From: Eublepharis macularius
Taxonomy: Eukaryota > Chordata > Lepidosauria > Squamata > Eublepharidae
Assembly: GCF_028583425.1 (NCBI RefSeq)
Contig: NC_072801.1
Coordinates: 59,411,766-59,475,765 of the forward strand
Length of the DNA: 64,000 nucleotides
Direction of reading: 5' to 3'
Below the pieces are notes generated by a model. That model had not been told where the DNA came from. It made no database searches and saw only the letters and a program-made list of their open reading frames with translations. The position numbers and the translations under genes are program-made. This document shows, in pieces, positions 38,801-50,800 of the stretch; the first letter of the stretch is position 1, and every line of letters begins with the position of its first letter.

Positions 38801-41800
38801 GAATTGCTTTGAAATGGCCACACGGTGGCATCGTTCTCTGTAGAGAACTACAAACGTTTATCAAAAATCTTTTAAGTTATTGCTGGCATGAAGGGAAAAA
38901 AAAGGTTGTGAGCAGGCAACAGCATTGTGGAAAGAAACTGGAACTACCATTGGAATATTCTGAGTTGGATCTCTCAGATCCAGTTTTGCAAATGGTGGTG
39001 CTTTCCATCAATGCACAGCCCATGGAAATTTCTGCCATTGGAAAAGGATCATCCAGCAGTGCTAAAATCTCTTGCGTCGGTCAAAGGCCTTTTGCACCAG
39101 AGAAAAGTGCCTGGTCAGTGCAGGATCTCGGCCATGGAATTTGATAGTACCATTTAGGGCCAGACTCGTTTCTTCTTAACTGTTTATGTGTAAAGTGCCG
39201 TCAACTCACAGTTGACTTGTGTGTTATGTGCCATCAAGTGGCCTCTGACCTGTGGCGACCCTATGAATGAAACATCCTATCATTCAGAGACTTGCTCACA
39301 TCTTGCAAGCTGGAGGATGTAGCTTCTTTTATTGAGTCAAGCCATCACGTTGTAGGTCTTCCTCTTTTCCTACAGCCTTCCACTTTTCCTAGCATTATTG
39401 ACTTATCAAGAGAATCTTGTCTTCTCATGATGTGACCAAAGTATGATAGCCTTAGTTTTGTCATTTTAGCTTCTAGGGAGATTTCAGGCTTGATTTGAAC
39501 TAGTACCTACTTATTTATCTTTTTGGCTGTCCATGGTATCCACAAAACTCTCCTCCAGCACTACATTTCAAATGAACCAATTTTCTCCCTGTTATCTTTC
39601 TTCAGTGTCCAACTTTCACATCCATACATAGTAATGGAGAACACCATACTTTGGATTATCTTGATCTTAGTTCTCAGAGAGACATCTTTATCTTTAAGGA
39701 TCTTCTCTAGCTCGCTCACAGCTGCTCTTCCAAGTCTCAATCTTCTTCCGATTTCTTCATTGCAGACTCCCTTTTGGTTGATGATTGAGCCAAGGAATAG
39801 AAAAGACAGCTGACTTAGGGAGAACTCATACGAGTTTCAAGGCAAGGGACCCACCAAAGTGGTTTACACTGTCTGCTATTGAGTAGCAGTCCTGGACTGA
39901 TGGTTTCCCATCCAAGTACTAACTTGGGCTGTCACTGCTTAGGATTTAACCAGGTCTTAACTATTTAAATTTGTAAAGAGTAATAGTCTCCCCCAAACCC
40001 CAGGCATTACTTTTGAATTAGATAACACCTTAAGGGAGGAGGTTAGTAAAAAATTGGGAGTGTTTGAGGGCCTCAACTAAATGAGAGTAGTTAGTAAAGG
40101 ACCATGTTTATGTTGGCTAACTATGTTATCGGACGTCTTCAAGGATTATTCAGGTTGAATGAAATTTCATCACCTTTAATTAACCTACATTTCTATTGAT
40201 TTTTAAAATTCATTGTAAATTGTCTTTGGCTGAATCTTTTTCATGTTTAAGTATATAATAGCTTGAAAGAAGATGATATAAAATATTCCACATCTTTTAT
40301 GATTGTGGTTTGTGGTATGGATGGGGAGGGGAAGTTGAAAGTCTCTTAAATTGTTTTTCTTTTTGTGTATTTTTTATCTCTAAAAATATAAAGGACCAGG
40401 GGTCTGAGATGGTATGTCAGATAACCACATCTTCTTTTTTTGGTATTGGACATAGTTTTTCCTTCTGTTTTTCTGTCTGCAGTATGCCCTGCCCCACCTG
40501 CGAAGAACAAAAGGAAACATCATCAACATGGGCAGTCTTTATGGTGATCTTGGATATAAGAATGGCCTGACATATACCTCAACCAAGGTAATTCTGAGAT
40601 GACAGGAATACCAGCTATTAGGCTCTGCTTGTTCTAAACCTTGGTTTGTCAAACTTTCTGGAAGCTTCTGTGCCTGTGCCTTTAATGGCTACTTCATCTG
40701 CACATGAAGCTTTTCACAGTGAAGAAAGAGAGAGAAGTCTCCCGCACAAATCTATCTTGTGAAAAGCTTCACCTACTGATCCTTGTTTATGAAGCTAATG
40801 TTAAAGGTTTAATGTAGCCTATTTAATTTAAGAAGCAATATCAAGGGTTTTTTTTGTCTATTGGAAATTCTTAAACCTGCCTGTAACAAACAGGTTTAAC
40901 AGAATGTAAATTTCTTTCTCTTAACATTACTACCCGATCAGTACAGTAAATGGCACTCCTTTTCTAGAGGACCTCCATGCCCAGATTTCCATCATCAAGA
41001 CTTTTAAATGTGTGAAATCATTTGCTAACATTCTAGATCCAGCAGGGATCCACAGAAGGGAAGAGAGGATGGGCTGTTGCTCAGTGGTAGAGCATTTGCT
41101 TTGCCTGCAGAAAGGCCCAGGTTCAATCCCCAGTATCTTCCCTTTGAAAGGATCAGGTAGCTGATGATGTGAAAAGTCTCTGCATGAGACCTTTATAAGT
41201 TCAAAAGCAATTGCTTTTGAACTTATAACCTGATCTGAGTGGGAGGAGTTTGGGATGACTGGTTTGGGGAATAACTGGTTTGAAGAGAAGCAGGAGAATA
41301 TGATTGGCTTGTTATTTGGGGCTGTCCATGGTTCTGACCACCTCTGTGCTTTTAATGGTTGATAGTTTTGCAGATAGGAGGGGTGGGGGTCATATTTATT
41401 TCTGTGTCACGGAAAGCTCCACTTTATGATATTTGCACACTGAGTTGCTGTCAGAGGCGGGAAAGAAGGCCAGGCTTTCAGTGGTAGGTTGGCAACCTTA
41501 CCTGTTTCATCTTACAGGCTGCTGTTATATCAATGACCAAATCCATGGCCATCTCGGAGAGCCAGTATGGAGTACGAGTCAACTGGTAATGGGATTGTTA
41601 TTTTTTTTAACTGAAATTAATTTTATTTATTAAAGAACAAAAAACAGAAAATAACAGTTAAGAATATATAGAACCTTGTAAAAAACTATTAAGTAGATTG
41701 GAGAGAGTATACATAATACTGTAAATTAAATAATAATACATACTAGGCATAATTAGAATGTAGTAGATACTATTGCCCCTCTCCCCCTATTTCAAACCAA

Positions 41801-44800
41801 AAATCTAAAATTTTATTAATTATGTTTTTTGCCTATTATTAAAAAGCCTTGGAAAATTAATCTATAAAGCACAAAGGTAATAAGGAATAATAAACACATT
41901 TTATGCAGAAGTAAAAACATAATAGACAAAAATATTATTTCAGAAAGAAAGAAAAGAAACTTAACAGTCACTTTTAATAGCCAAATACAAAATGAAATTT
42001 CCCCCTTCATCAACAATCTCATCTCATCTCATCTCATCTCATCTCATCTCATCTCATCTCATCTCATTAAAATACTAAGGGAAATTTTTTTAAAAAGCAA
42101 ACTCTATCCGAAGGGATAAATTCCAAATAATTTTACTTCCTGTGTTGCTCATCTTGCCTGAAATTAACATAATAGGAATCCTCAGAATCTTTCTTAGCGT
42201 CAATAATTTTTGAAATGTCAGTAAGGAAAACCTCTTGAGTCACAGTCATCGTAAATCTTTGACATCAATTGCTCATGTTAGATTAGTAAACTAAGATTGA
42301 TCTAATCCTAAATAGGTAAATTAAACTCTAAATATATTGTATGTTAATCCACACACACACATATATAATATACCAAGATGCTATTCCATAAAAGAAGGAA
42401 AAGAAAAAAGGAGGGAAAATTAACAATTACTTTGTAAGACTATATAAATATAGATTTCCCTTCCAAATCTTAACAGAGTGTTAAAAATTATTCTTAAGGT
42501 TTGAACTTTTTAACATTAACATTATAACATTAGTATTACCCATTTATTTTATTGCTTCTTAGTCTAATTTTAATATTTATTATAAATACCAAATCTTCAA
42601 GATTGCATTCGTTATGCCTTCCAAGTAAGATTAATTATCTGATTGTGTTTAATATAAATTGATAAGAATTTTGTAAGCCAATTGACCATAAATGGATGTA
42701 GCAATGTCCTCAATATCTTCTTTGGATCTATAATCTTTAAAATTTCAATAGGAAGGACCAAAGAAAATTGTCCCATCTGGAATGAGTTAAACCTTAATAA
42801 AATACTAAACATCATCTTAAAGTTTGCACTATGTCAAAGGAAAAGAATCCAGTATTTTGATTTTAAGATTATTATCAGATAAATACCATATCTTCCAGAT
42901 TGCATTTTAAGATATTCATAAAGCCTTCAAAATAAAATTGTTTAATTATTGTATGTAAAATAAATTGAGAACAGTTTTATAAGCCATTTGACCATAGACA
43001 GATATGACAAAACACATATCCTCAATATTTTCTTTGCATTTATAATCCTTAAGATCTCAGTGAGAAAGGCTGCTTGGATCAAAGTCCCCTTGGATCTTCA
43101 CATAGTCTCCACGAAAGTCTGAATTGTATCTTTTGAATTCAGGGCCTATTTGTAGTAAAATAAAAGTTCATTTCCCTTTTCCAAGTCAGTAGATTTCTTC
43201 AACTGTCTCTTTGATTCTTGAATTACTTGATTTACTTGATTTAATCCTTGAGATACCGGATTTATTTTGTATATGCCCAAACGTAGTTTGAATTGATAAT
43301 TCTGGTCTTCAAAAATTTCATTCCTAGTTTGAAGGATTGACTGTGAATACAATGCTGGTTTCTCTGACACCAAAGAAGGTTTCTTATAATCTGAAACTGG
43401 TTTTGGAGTCTCTTGATCCCCTTGACACATCTGGACTAAAATGTTTCCATAATCTTGCTTCATTTTACAAAACAAACTTTCAATTTTGCTTGAAAGTGAG
43501 GAAATGATTAGTTGAGAAATTATTTCTGCTGTGTTTTTCATAGCTGCAACCATTTTTTCCAAACCAGTGAATAACTGATACAGTTTTAATAATTCAAAGA
43601 TACATTTACCGCCAGTGAATGTCAGTCTATGGAGGACAGGATATGCTGAAGATGACTCCCAACCCTTGCAGCAAGAAATCCAAGCTCCCTTGAGTACATG
43701 GATCTTTATTGAGATATCATAAGCTCCCACCACACATATGTCCACCATACGTATGTCCATAGGTTACACAGAAGCAATTAAAGGTGTCTGGCTGTACACA
43801 GGTCTCTTGTTAAGAATGACGCATTGAGTATATGATACATTATATCTACCCTTCTACATGTCCCCCACCCTCCTAGCCCATCCAGCTGGGTGCAATCAGT
43901 AGCGGGATGGAAGAAGCTGTCCCAAGGCTGCTGTGGCGAGCCATCCGAGATAAGGGCTCGGCCGTTCTGGAATCTGGAAAGCAACAAGGGAGCAGGTGCA
44001 CGTACATCTGGAATCTGGAAAGCAACAAGGAGCAGGCATTGCAACATACATACATCAATAGCAATATGGGTAGCAATATGGAGGGACTGTAGGCAACAGA
44101 CCTGACAACAATATTGCTGAAAATCTTCAGTAGGAAGTCATTTTAATGAGAGAAATTTTAAAAAATTAATAAAAAAGAAAAAGAGATTATTTTCAACTGC
44201 CATCCAGCAATTATATTTTCCCAGTTTTTATAGTTCAAGCAGTAGAGATGAGTTTGATATACTGTAATCCAAAAACAGAAAGTAAGTTTAAAATATGAGG
44301 CGATGTAGTCCGTTATGCAGTTTCTTTTCAGAGACTGAGGAGCAGTCAAAACATAAAACGAAAAGCAGATAATTATATTTAATATACTGTAGTCCAAGAG
44401 CAGGAGGCTGCTATAGTCCAATCAAAACAAATTAGTTCAAAATAAGAGACAATTTAAAGTCTGTTCGCCAATTTCTTTTCAGGACATAGAAAGGAAATCA
44501 TAACATAGGTAGGGAAAAAAATAACTGATGTCCAAAATGTTGGCACTTTTCCAGGGTATGTTTATAGTTCACTTTTAACAGATTATTGTTATGTTTTAAA
44601 CCTCAAAGACCGAATAAGCTGTAAATAATTGTATTTATTGTATTCTTTGAAGAGCTACAAATTTGTTAGCTGTCTTCATTCAAAAAAGTAAGATGTGATA
44701 AAGAAAAAAATAGCTGATCTTTAGTTTCTTATATAGAGGAGATTATAACCATTGAGTCCAAGGTCCAGAAAAGAAAAGTAGAAAGATATTAGCAAGCCAG

Positions 44801-47800
44801 ACTTACTCAGCATTCGCTGGTCTGAATCTGTTTCCTGTTTGATGTTGCCACATTGGAGGAGACAGAAGTTCATTAAGCCCCTAATGAAAAGGGCTCAAAA
44901 ATTCTCTGATATTCCTCTTGCACACATAGCTGATACATCTTCTATCATTAGGAGACGGACTTTGGGTTTATATTAATCATAAACCTGCCTTCAAGGAACA
45001 GCCAGCACAAGACCACACAAGCCTGTGTGCTTTCAGTCAGTTACCATTTTGCAGAGCCACTGGTAATGGGATTATTATTGTAATAAAGCTTTGGATGCTT
45101 AGGGGGCTTTTCTGAAGAACATCACCAAAAGAAACAGGCTCCTGCCCCAAGGAGCTTCCAGTCAAAAATGCCAAAAGAAAGGAGACAACAGGGAGAGAGG
45201 AGGGGTAATGGGTAACTGGCATTGGAAATGTGTAATATCAAGACAGTTGTGCTGGCATAACTTTTCTGTGCAGGTTATTCATTGTAAAAAGAAACTCCTG
45301 TAATCCTGCCCCCCCCCCACTTTCAGTAGTAAAAGTTACAGCTTAGGCACAAAGCATGCTTATCTACTGTTTAGTTTCTAGAATTGTGAGATTCAGTTTG
45401 ATGTAGTGGTTAAGAGCGCAAGACTCTAATCTGGAGAGTCAGGTTTGATTCCCCACTCCTCTGCTTGAAGCCAGCTGGGTGACCCTGGGCTAGTCACAGT
45501 TCTCTAGAGGTCTCTCAGCCCCACCCACCTCACAGGGTGTATGTTGTGGGGATAATGACATATTTTGTAAACTGCTCTGAGTGGGCATTAAGTTGTCCTG
45601 AAGGGCGACATATAAATTGAATGTTGTTGTTGTTGTTGTTATTATTATTAATTACAATGGCAGAAATCTAGAGATGGGTCCTCTCATTTTCAACCCTGCT
45701 GGAATAATTTGTGTTCTGTAGGGCTATGATTAGGTAGTTCAGATGTTACAAGTTATCACTGTAGTCCAAGTCCACAGGTACTATGACCCTAGAGGGTGCC
45801 TAGTCTCTACAACTTGTCCTTTGTATGTGATTGCTGTATCATGTGAATTAGATGCATGTGAATTGTATTCCTCCATTAACATTCCAAAATATGTTGAATT
45901 CCAGCATCTCACCTAGTAATATCTTGACTGGTATCTGGAGAAGATTAGCAAACATGTCACCAAATCCAGAGGCTAAACTTCAGGAAGGCAAAGATTATCA
46001 GGCAAGTGCATTGTGGGGAAACCAGAACAGGGTGGTGGAAGCAATGGGTGGTGGTGGTTTCCATTACCTACATATAAACTTCAATAAATATGGCAAATTG
46101 ATCAAGTGTGGTTAAAAAAATGAAAATTCTTTTTCATAAAAAAACTCTAAAATTGACATCATATGCAACTTAAGTATATTTGCCCAGCAGATTCTGCTTC
46201 TGTACGTCATCAGGAAGTTCCCTACCAAGCAGAGTTACTACCTAGCTCTGTTGAAGTTGATGGACTATAGAAAGGGGTAACTCTGCTTAGGATGGCATTG
46301 TAAGACAGCAGTCCTCCTAAGCAGGTCTGCTTAGAAGTAGTTCCCGTTTTATTCATTGGTACTCCCAGAAAAGGGTTTCTGGATTGCAGCCGGAATGTCA
46401 TCAGCCCTTCCCAGAGTAAAACAACCACTACCAATATAACAATAATAAAATTAGTGTTAAAGTGCAAGCAGTGCTCTGCTATAATTACAATTCATAAATA
46501 TTCATTATCAGTACATTAATATCATTCAATAAATATAAATAAATAAGAGTAAGTCAATAAATACAAATATCACAATACAAATATTGCAAAACCATCCAAC
46601 AGGTAGAGTCTAAACATGAATTCCTGGACCTAAGAGTCAATATATCCAAAGATTCCAAAAGGTCCTAGTGCTCCAAAACGTCATATTGGGCTGGGGTGGC
46701 ATTAGACTGTCTGCTTTGACCAACATGGTGGTGATTCATTGCATTTACTGAATATTTTGATGTCTATAAAATAGAGAAGCCTATTAAGAAGTGAAATATG
46801 AAACAGGATGGAATGCATTTATGCTGGCAAAACTCGTAGGTGGTGTCTTTGTGAGCTGTAGCTTCTTCTACAAATACACAGGACTGTCTACAGAACCAGG
46901 GCTTTTTTTTCAGCTGGAATGCGGTGGAACAGAGTTCTGTAACCTCTTGAAGATGGTCACATGGCTGGTGGCCCCGCCCCCTGATCTCCAGACAGAGGGG
47001 AGTTTAGATTGCCCTCCGTGCTGCTGAGCGGCATGGAGGGCAATCTAAACTCCCCTCTGTCTGGCGATCAGGGGGCGGGGCCACCAGCCATGTGACCATT
47101 TTCTCCAAGGGCAACCCATTGAGTTCCACCACCTCTTTCCCCAGAAAAAAAGCCCTGTACAGAACTACTCTACCTCTTTGAAAAAATAAACATTTACTTA
47201 TATTAAGATATTGCAGTAGGACCTTTTGGAATCTTCTTTGAATATATTGACTTAGGTCCAAGAGTTCAAATTTAGACTCTACCTGTTGGATGGTTTTGTG
47301 ATATTTGTATTTATTGACTTACTCTTATTTATTTATATTTATTGAATGATATTAATGTATTGATAATGGATATTTATGAATTGTAATTATAGTAGAGCAC
47401 TATTTGTACTTTAATACTAAATTATTGTTATATTGGTGACTGTTTCACTCTGGGAAGGGCTCCCCCTTGTTATGTTTTCTTTGTTTCCCAGAGTGCCCTC
47501 TGGCTTGTGGAATGTCATCAGCCATCAATTTGAAATGCTTCCCAGTTCTGCTGATCAGCTTCTGAGATATTCACAGCTTACACCTAAGGGCTAGAAACTT
47601 GTGTATTAGGTACCTATGTTTATATACATGAGCTGAGTGCAGGGTACTGATTTCTGTCTGGTCTCTTGCAGCTTATGGGACGTTTTGGGACCCCGGAAGA
47701 GGTGGCATTGGCTGCCGTGTACCTTGCCGCTGAGGGAACTTTCTGTACGGGTTTGAACCTGGTGCTCAGTGGTGGAGCAGAAATTGGCTTTGCGAAGAAA

Positions 47801-47896
47801 AGCCAGGTGGATGCCAAGCCTGGCCCAAGCAGTAGTGGGAGCTCACAGGAGGGAGGGGACTGCAAGGTTCCTCCATTGGCTGGGCAGAAGAGCTGA
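29873..47896 (+). CDS. HSD17B14: HSD17B14-like short-chain dehydrogenase, copy B (9 exons, 295 aa)
   Basis: Exons: 29873-29960, 31815-31859, 33194-33294, 35759-35825, 38599-38690, 40483-40587, 41518-41585, 45905-46001, 47672-47896 (stop). They total 888 nt, phases equal gene A and no internal stop is seen. Motifs: TGGTAGIG cofactor loop, NNAG intact, LNVFG (Asn), NMGSL (Ser) and YTSTK (Tyr, Lys). As in gene A the acidic NAD-selecting residue is absent (VVFCAPKSE). The Trp of the SPxNIW loop has become Leu (SPSNILTGIW), a position next to the substrate pocket in human HSD17B14. Intron 8 uses a GC donor. Introns 3, 4, 5, 7 and 8 carry large private transposon insertions, yet every splice site is kept. 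Exon 3 differs from gene A at about 8 of 101 bases by eye. Expected to be cytosolic. Substrate unknown. Confidence 0.86.
33319..35415. mobile_element. 2.1-kb non-autonomous hAT element in intron 3 of gene B
   Basis: It is flanked by a perfect 8-bp duplication (gtaacagt at 33311-33318 and 35416-35423), the hAT hallmark. The ends are imperfect inverted repeats (CAATGTTCCCTCTAA at the left; the right end mirrors CAGGATTCCCGCGAA). Gene A shows the unoccupied site at about 6750. No transposase motif was seen. Inside lie a fold-back SINE-like piece (about 33515-33607) and a GC-rich minisatellite. Confidence 0.85.
34500..35340. repeat. GC-rich minisatellite, about 60-bp unit, roughly 14 copies
   Basis: The unit core is 'gaggggctggggaaaggc', followed by 'gcctgccgcggctcttcccc' and 'agagcccagc'-like words. 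Units near 60 bp are a multiple of three, which keeps long frames open on both strands (up to 342 codons). The encoded Pro/Ala/Gly/Arg-rich strings are repeat artefacts, not proteins. It is CpG-rich compared with the AT-rich surroundings. Confidence 0.85.
37189..37448 (-). mobile_element. tRNA-derived SINE in intron 4 of gene B
   Basis: Same family as 3972-4217, with an (AAC)n stretch at the 3' end of the element as read on the minus strand. The site in gene A near 9450 is empty ('attatttttattcttctg'). Confidence 0.75.
37806..38400. repeat. Insertion in intron 4 of gene B containing the repeat shared with 420-760
   Basis: Gene A lacks this stretch. The right part (38050-38390) resembles the window's left flank. 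No terminal repeats or coding signature were recognised. Confidence 0.4.
39219..39805 (-). mobile_element. BovB/RTE-type LINE 3' fragment inserted into a SINE
   Basis: Minus-strand translation gives the C-terminal part of an RTE/BovB-type protein: YGCESWTLK, WCWRRVLW, KLRLSYFGHIMRR and KRGRPTTRWLDS. It lies between 11-bp duplications (acagttgactt at 39208-39218, acagctgactt at 39806-39816) and splits the older SINE. Gene A has the unsplit SINE. It is heavily 5'-truncated. Confidence 0.8.
41194..41227. repeat. Perfect 34-bp palindrome in intron 6 of gene B
   Basis: The stretch starting 'tataagttcaaaagcaa' is exactly self-complementary with no loop. In gene A the same place (16281-16316) has the two arms separated by four bases. 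Confidence 0.9.
42013..42067 (+). repeat. (TCTCA)n microsatellite
   Basis: About eleven pentanucleotide units lie within the L1-like insertion. Confidence 0.9.
43620..44107 (-). mobile_element. Solo LTR nested in the L1-like element (fossil)
   Basis: On the minus strand it runs from TGTCAGGTCTG to AGACTGACA. It has inverted ends, a TATA-like 'gtagatataatg', an AATAAA signal and a direct doubling of 'tgttgctttccagattccag'. No internal genes are present. A target duplication could not be recognised, so the exact ends are uncertain. It interrupts the ORF1-like frame region and is therefore younger than its host element. Confidence 0.5.
45389..45650 (+). mobile_element. tRNA-derived SINE in intron 7 of gene B
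   Basis: The head 'gatgtagtggttaagagcgc' with B-box-like 'aggtttgattccc' is followed by 'gtgaccctgggctagtcaca' and a (TTG)n(TTA)n tail. It is absent from gene A at 16975 ('ctagaattataatgtcag'). Confidence 0.8.
46407..47508. mobile_element. 1.1-kb inverted-repeat element in intron 8 of gene B
   Basis: It lies between perfect 15-bp direct repeats (ggaatgtcatcagcc at 46392-46406 and 47509-47523). Its arms, roughly 46407-46672 and 47213-47457, are reverse complements of each other ('taacaataataaaattag' mirrored by 'ctaaattattgtta'). The right side extends about 50 bp beyond the mirrored arm. A hAT MITE sits between the arms. No coding capacity was seen and the class is unknown. The site in gene A has no insertion. 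Confidence 0.7.
46897..47157. mobile_element. hAT MITE, nearly palindromic, nested in the inverted-repeat element
   Basis: The ends are CAGGGCTTTTTTTTC and the mirror of CAGGGCTTTTTTTCT. A perfect 8-bp duplication flanks it (tacagaac at 46889-46896 and 47158-47165). The interior folds on itself ('gatctccagacagagggga' mirrored). It is the same family as 56070-56384. Confidence 0.88.
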
Positions 47897-50800
47897 CTGT
47901 CTAGCTGTCATTGAGTCAAAGTCCTCTTTCTGGGAAGTCCTGTGGCCCTTTAAGGATCAACCAGTGAAGAAGAGACCTCTGTTCTTTCCCCCACCCACTC
48001 CTTTACCTTGTCTATTCTATTTCTCCCATTCCAGCCCCTTTCATATTGTATGTGAGCAAACTTTAGGTCATATTCAAAAGCTTTGTCCGTTTGCTTCCAT
48101 GCCTGTATAGGACTTTAGACTGGTGCTGGGACAGAGAATTAGAGAAGGGAATGTGTCAATGGCTGCCGTTTATCAGCACGGGAGAACCGTCTCTCCCCTT
48201 CATATCTGCTTTGTTGGAGGAGGGGTTCTCCGTGAGCACCTTTTGTGGGTCCAGTGATGAGCCATGAGGAGAGCTGACTGTGGCACTAGAATGTATTCCA
48301 GCCTCAAAAGTGCCTTGGCATGAGTGGGAGGAGAATCCTGCGTCATCACCTAATGAAAAGTTCCAGGAACAAGTGTTGCCTTGGGCTGATACCCTTGAAA
48401 AAAAGAGAGCGCCAGAGGCTTATATGATGTCTTCATACACTTATAAAGAAAATGCCATAAATAGAGCCCAGAGGCCCTACAGGGCAGTGAGTTCTCTGCT
48501 TGGCATTGCAACCCAGAGAGAGATTTTAAAAGCCCCAAAGTGCTTGTGCCAATTCCAAGCAATGCATTTTGCAGCCCCTCAGCATCTTGACCAAGTCAGT
48601 ACATTATTTCCACACACCAGCTAGAGAAAGGGGAATCACAATTTCCAAACCCTGACTGCTCCATGTCCAGACCCCTGAAGGGCCTCCCTGAGAAGCATTC
48701 CCATTCTTTTGGCATAGGCTCTGGCTGCCCCACCTGCAGGCTTGTCCCATAGGATAGAACCATTCACAATGCCCTGGTAAAGTTAGCTCCCCCCGGGAAC
48801 CCTTTCTTGGTGATGGCCAGCAGTGCATAGGCAGCGACATCTTGGCACATGTGGATGCCATTTTGAGCTCTTGCTCATGTTGGAGGAGGAAGAGGCAGCA
48901 TCCTTCTCTTGATTAAATCACCTTCCTTTGTATAATTGATCCCAGCTTGTTGTCCACACAATCAAAGTTCTGTGCCTTCCATCTCAGAGTCAAGGTAGGC
49001 ATTTCATATTTTCCCCCTCCTGTCTTTTTCCCTGCCATGTTAAAATTATCTTTGCTTCCAACACTGTCAGGTTAATGTAGGGGAGAGGTGCCTTCTAGGT
49101 ATAATTTCTGTGAGGGCCTATCAGCATGCACCCTCAGTATACCTAATTCTGAACTCCTCCCCCCCCCACCCAATGAGGACTGATAAAGCTAGTGAATGGG
49201 GCCACGTTCAGAAAGGAGATGATTTCCTACAAACCCAGGGAAACCTCTGGCCATGCAGACCACCCCCCTGCAAAAAAAAGGAGTGGGGGAGGTTGATTCA
49301 CCAAAAGCAGTGGCACGTACTGTTTTAATTTTTGGTGATTCAACATCCCTCCTCCTTCTTTTAGTTTTAATATTTTTCTGCAAGCCTGCAGGTTCACCTG
49401 GGTTCGTAGTGGAAAGGTGAGCAGAGTGGCGGAGAGATATGGTAGTGGGTAGAGAACAAAGCATGGATTAGTGAGGGAATTTACCCATGAGTTTCTCATG
49501 GGTCTTTCTAATTCCAGGACTTAACCCTAGAACATATTGTGGACCCACAAATTGTCCACTCCTTGCCGGGGTTCAATTTGGAAGTGAAGCATGAGAAAGA
49601 GCTCTAGAAAGCAGTTTCACGCATGATGCCTTTCTGTAAGCAGGGAGAAGTCCAGCAGCAACACAGAAGTGTTTCATTTTCTTTGGACTGGAAAGTAAGT
49701 GTATGTGCTCTTGTGATACCCATCCATTGACGTGTTAGGACCCTTTGGAAGCAAAAAGTTTCCTTAGGCAAATAGCACAATCAATGATTTAGCATTTTAG
49801 GTTAAAAGTTCTCCACACATACAACACATAACTTTTGCTCTGCTTTGCTGCTCAAACTGTAGTAGTTTTTTTTTTTTTTTTGCTTTCTGACAACGTCGTC
49901 TTCCAGCTGACCTTTTCCTGGAGTCTCTCAGGCTCCTTTCCACCTTTTCACAATCAGAAAGTCCTCAGTCACTGACATCAGTAGTAAAGACTGACATAAA
50001 AGTGTATCGAAATAAACTTGAGTATGGAGTAACCTCATCCATGTTCCTCCAAGAGACCAAAAGGATATTTTGAAAGTATGCTGTCAAACAGAGAAAAATG
50101 CCAATTCTGCATGTGTTGTTTATTTGAAAATATATGCATTAAATAGTTTCAATTATTATTATCATAACCTTTAAAGGTTATGATTTTTGTACTCTGTACT
50201 TTGATAATCCTTGTAGCACACAGCTTTTTAATTTGTTTTTCTTGTCCCCTTCCTTCCCCCTTTTTTCTGTATCCCCTTTTTCTGTTTTAATAAAATAAAA
50301 TATTAATAAAAAACAGAGAAAAATGCAGTACCAATACAGAAAATTCATAAAGAGAAGGAAGTGTTGTAAAAATAAACCATAAAAAGATGTGGGAGAAATC
50401 GCCAAACAAAGTTGTTTTCATACTACACTCTCCTCTAGAAAACCTCTCTCTACTTCATTCATACTGCTTTTACACTTATCATTTTTAAGCAGATTACCAA
50501 ATATAAAAACTAGACCACATTAAATAGTTGTGAAAATCAATCACAAGCACATAAAATTTCAGGTTACTATTATCTTCTAATGAAAGAGGTAATGTCTCCA
50601 TATGACCTATATTTTGGAGCAAACGAAAAATTAAAAGGTTTCTAGCTTCAGAAAAATAATTGCATTTGAAAGTCGCATGATATAAAGTATCTGTATTACC
50701 TGCACTGCAGTAACACACTCTATCAGAGTATAGTATCTTGAGATAGCTCCCTTGCAAAATACATGTTAAGGCATTTAGGCACGCCAACAAGCGGCAGCCT

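Larger units (their letters stand above)
41603..45058 (-). mobile_element. L1-like LINE derivative (ORF1 region, no RT) in intron 7 of gene B
   Basis: It is flanked by target duplications of about 20 bp (actggtaatgggattgttat at 41582, 'actggtaatgggattattat' at 45059). A T-run at the low-coordinate end shows minus-strand orientation. A minus-strand frame at about 43610-43146 is Lys/Gln-rich and coiled-coil-like, resembling L1 ORF1; no reverse transcriptase segment is seen. The interior has a repeated unit (42570-42770 resembles 42880-43075) and a (TCTCA)n tract at 42013-42067. Gene A has the empty site at 16662. Exon 7's donor falls at the edge of the insertion and is intact. Confidence 0.75.

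Noticed and set aside
43146-43760. 204-codon minus-strand frame as a host gene
   Set aside because: It lies in an L1-like insertion with target duplications, and its first part runs into a nested solo LTR; only the ORF1-like part is element-coded.
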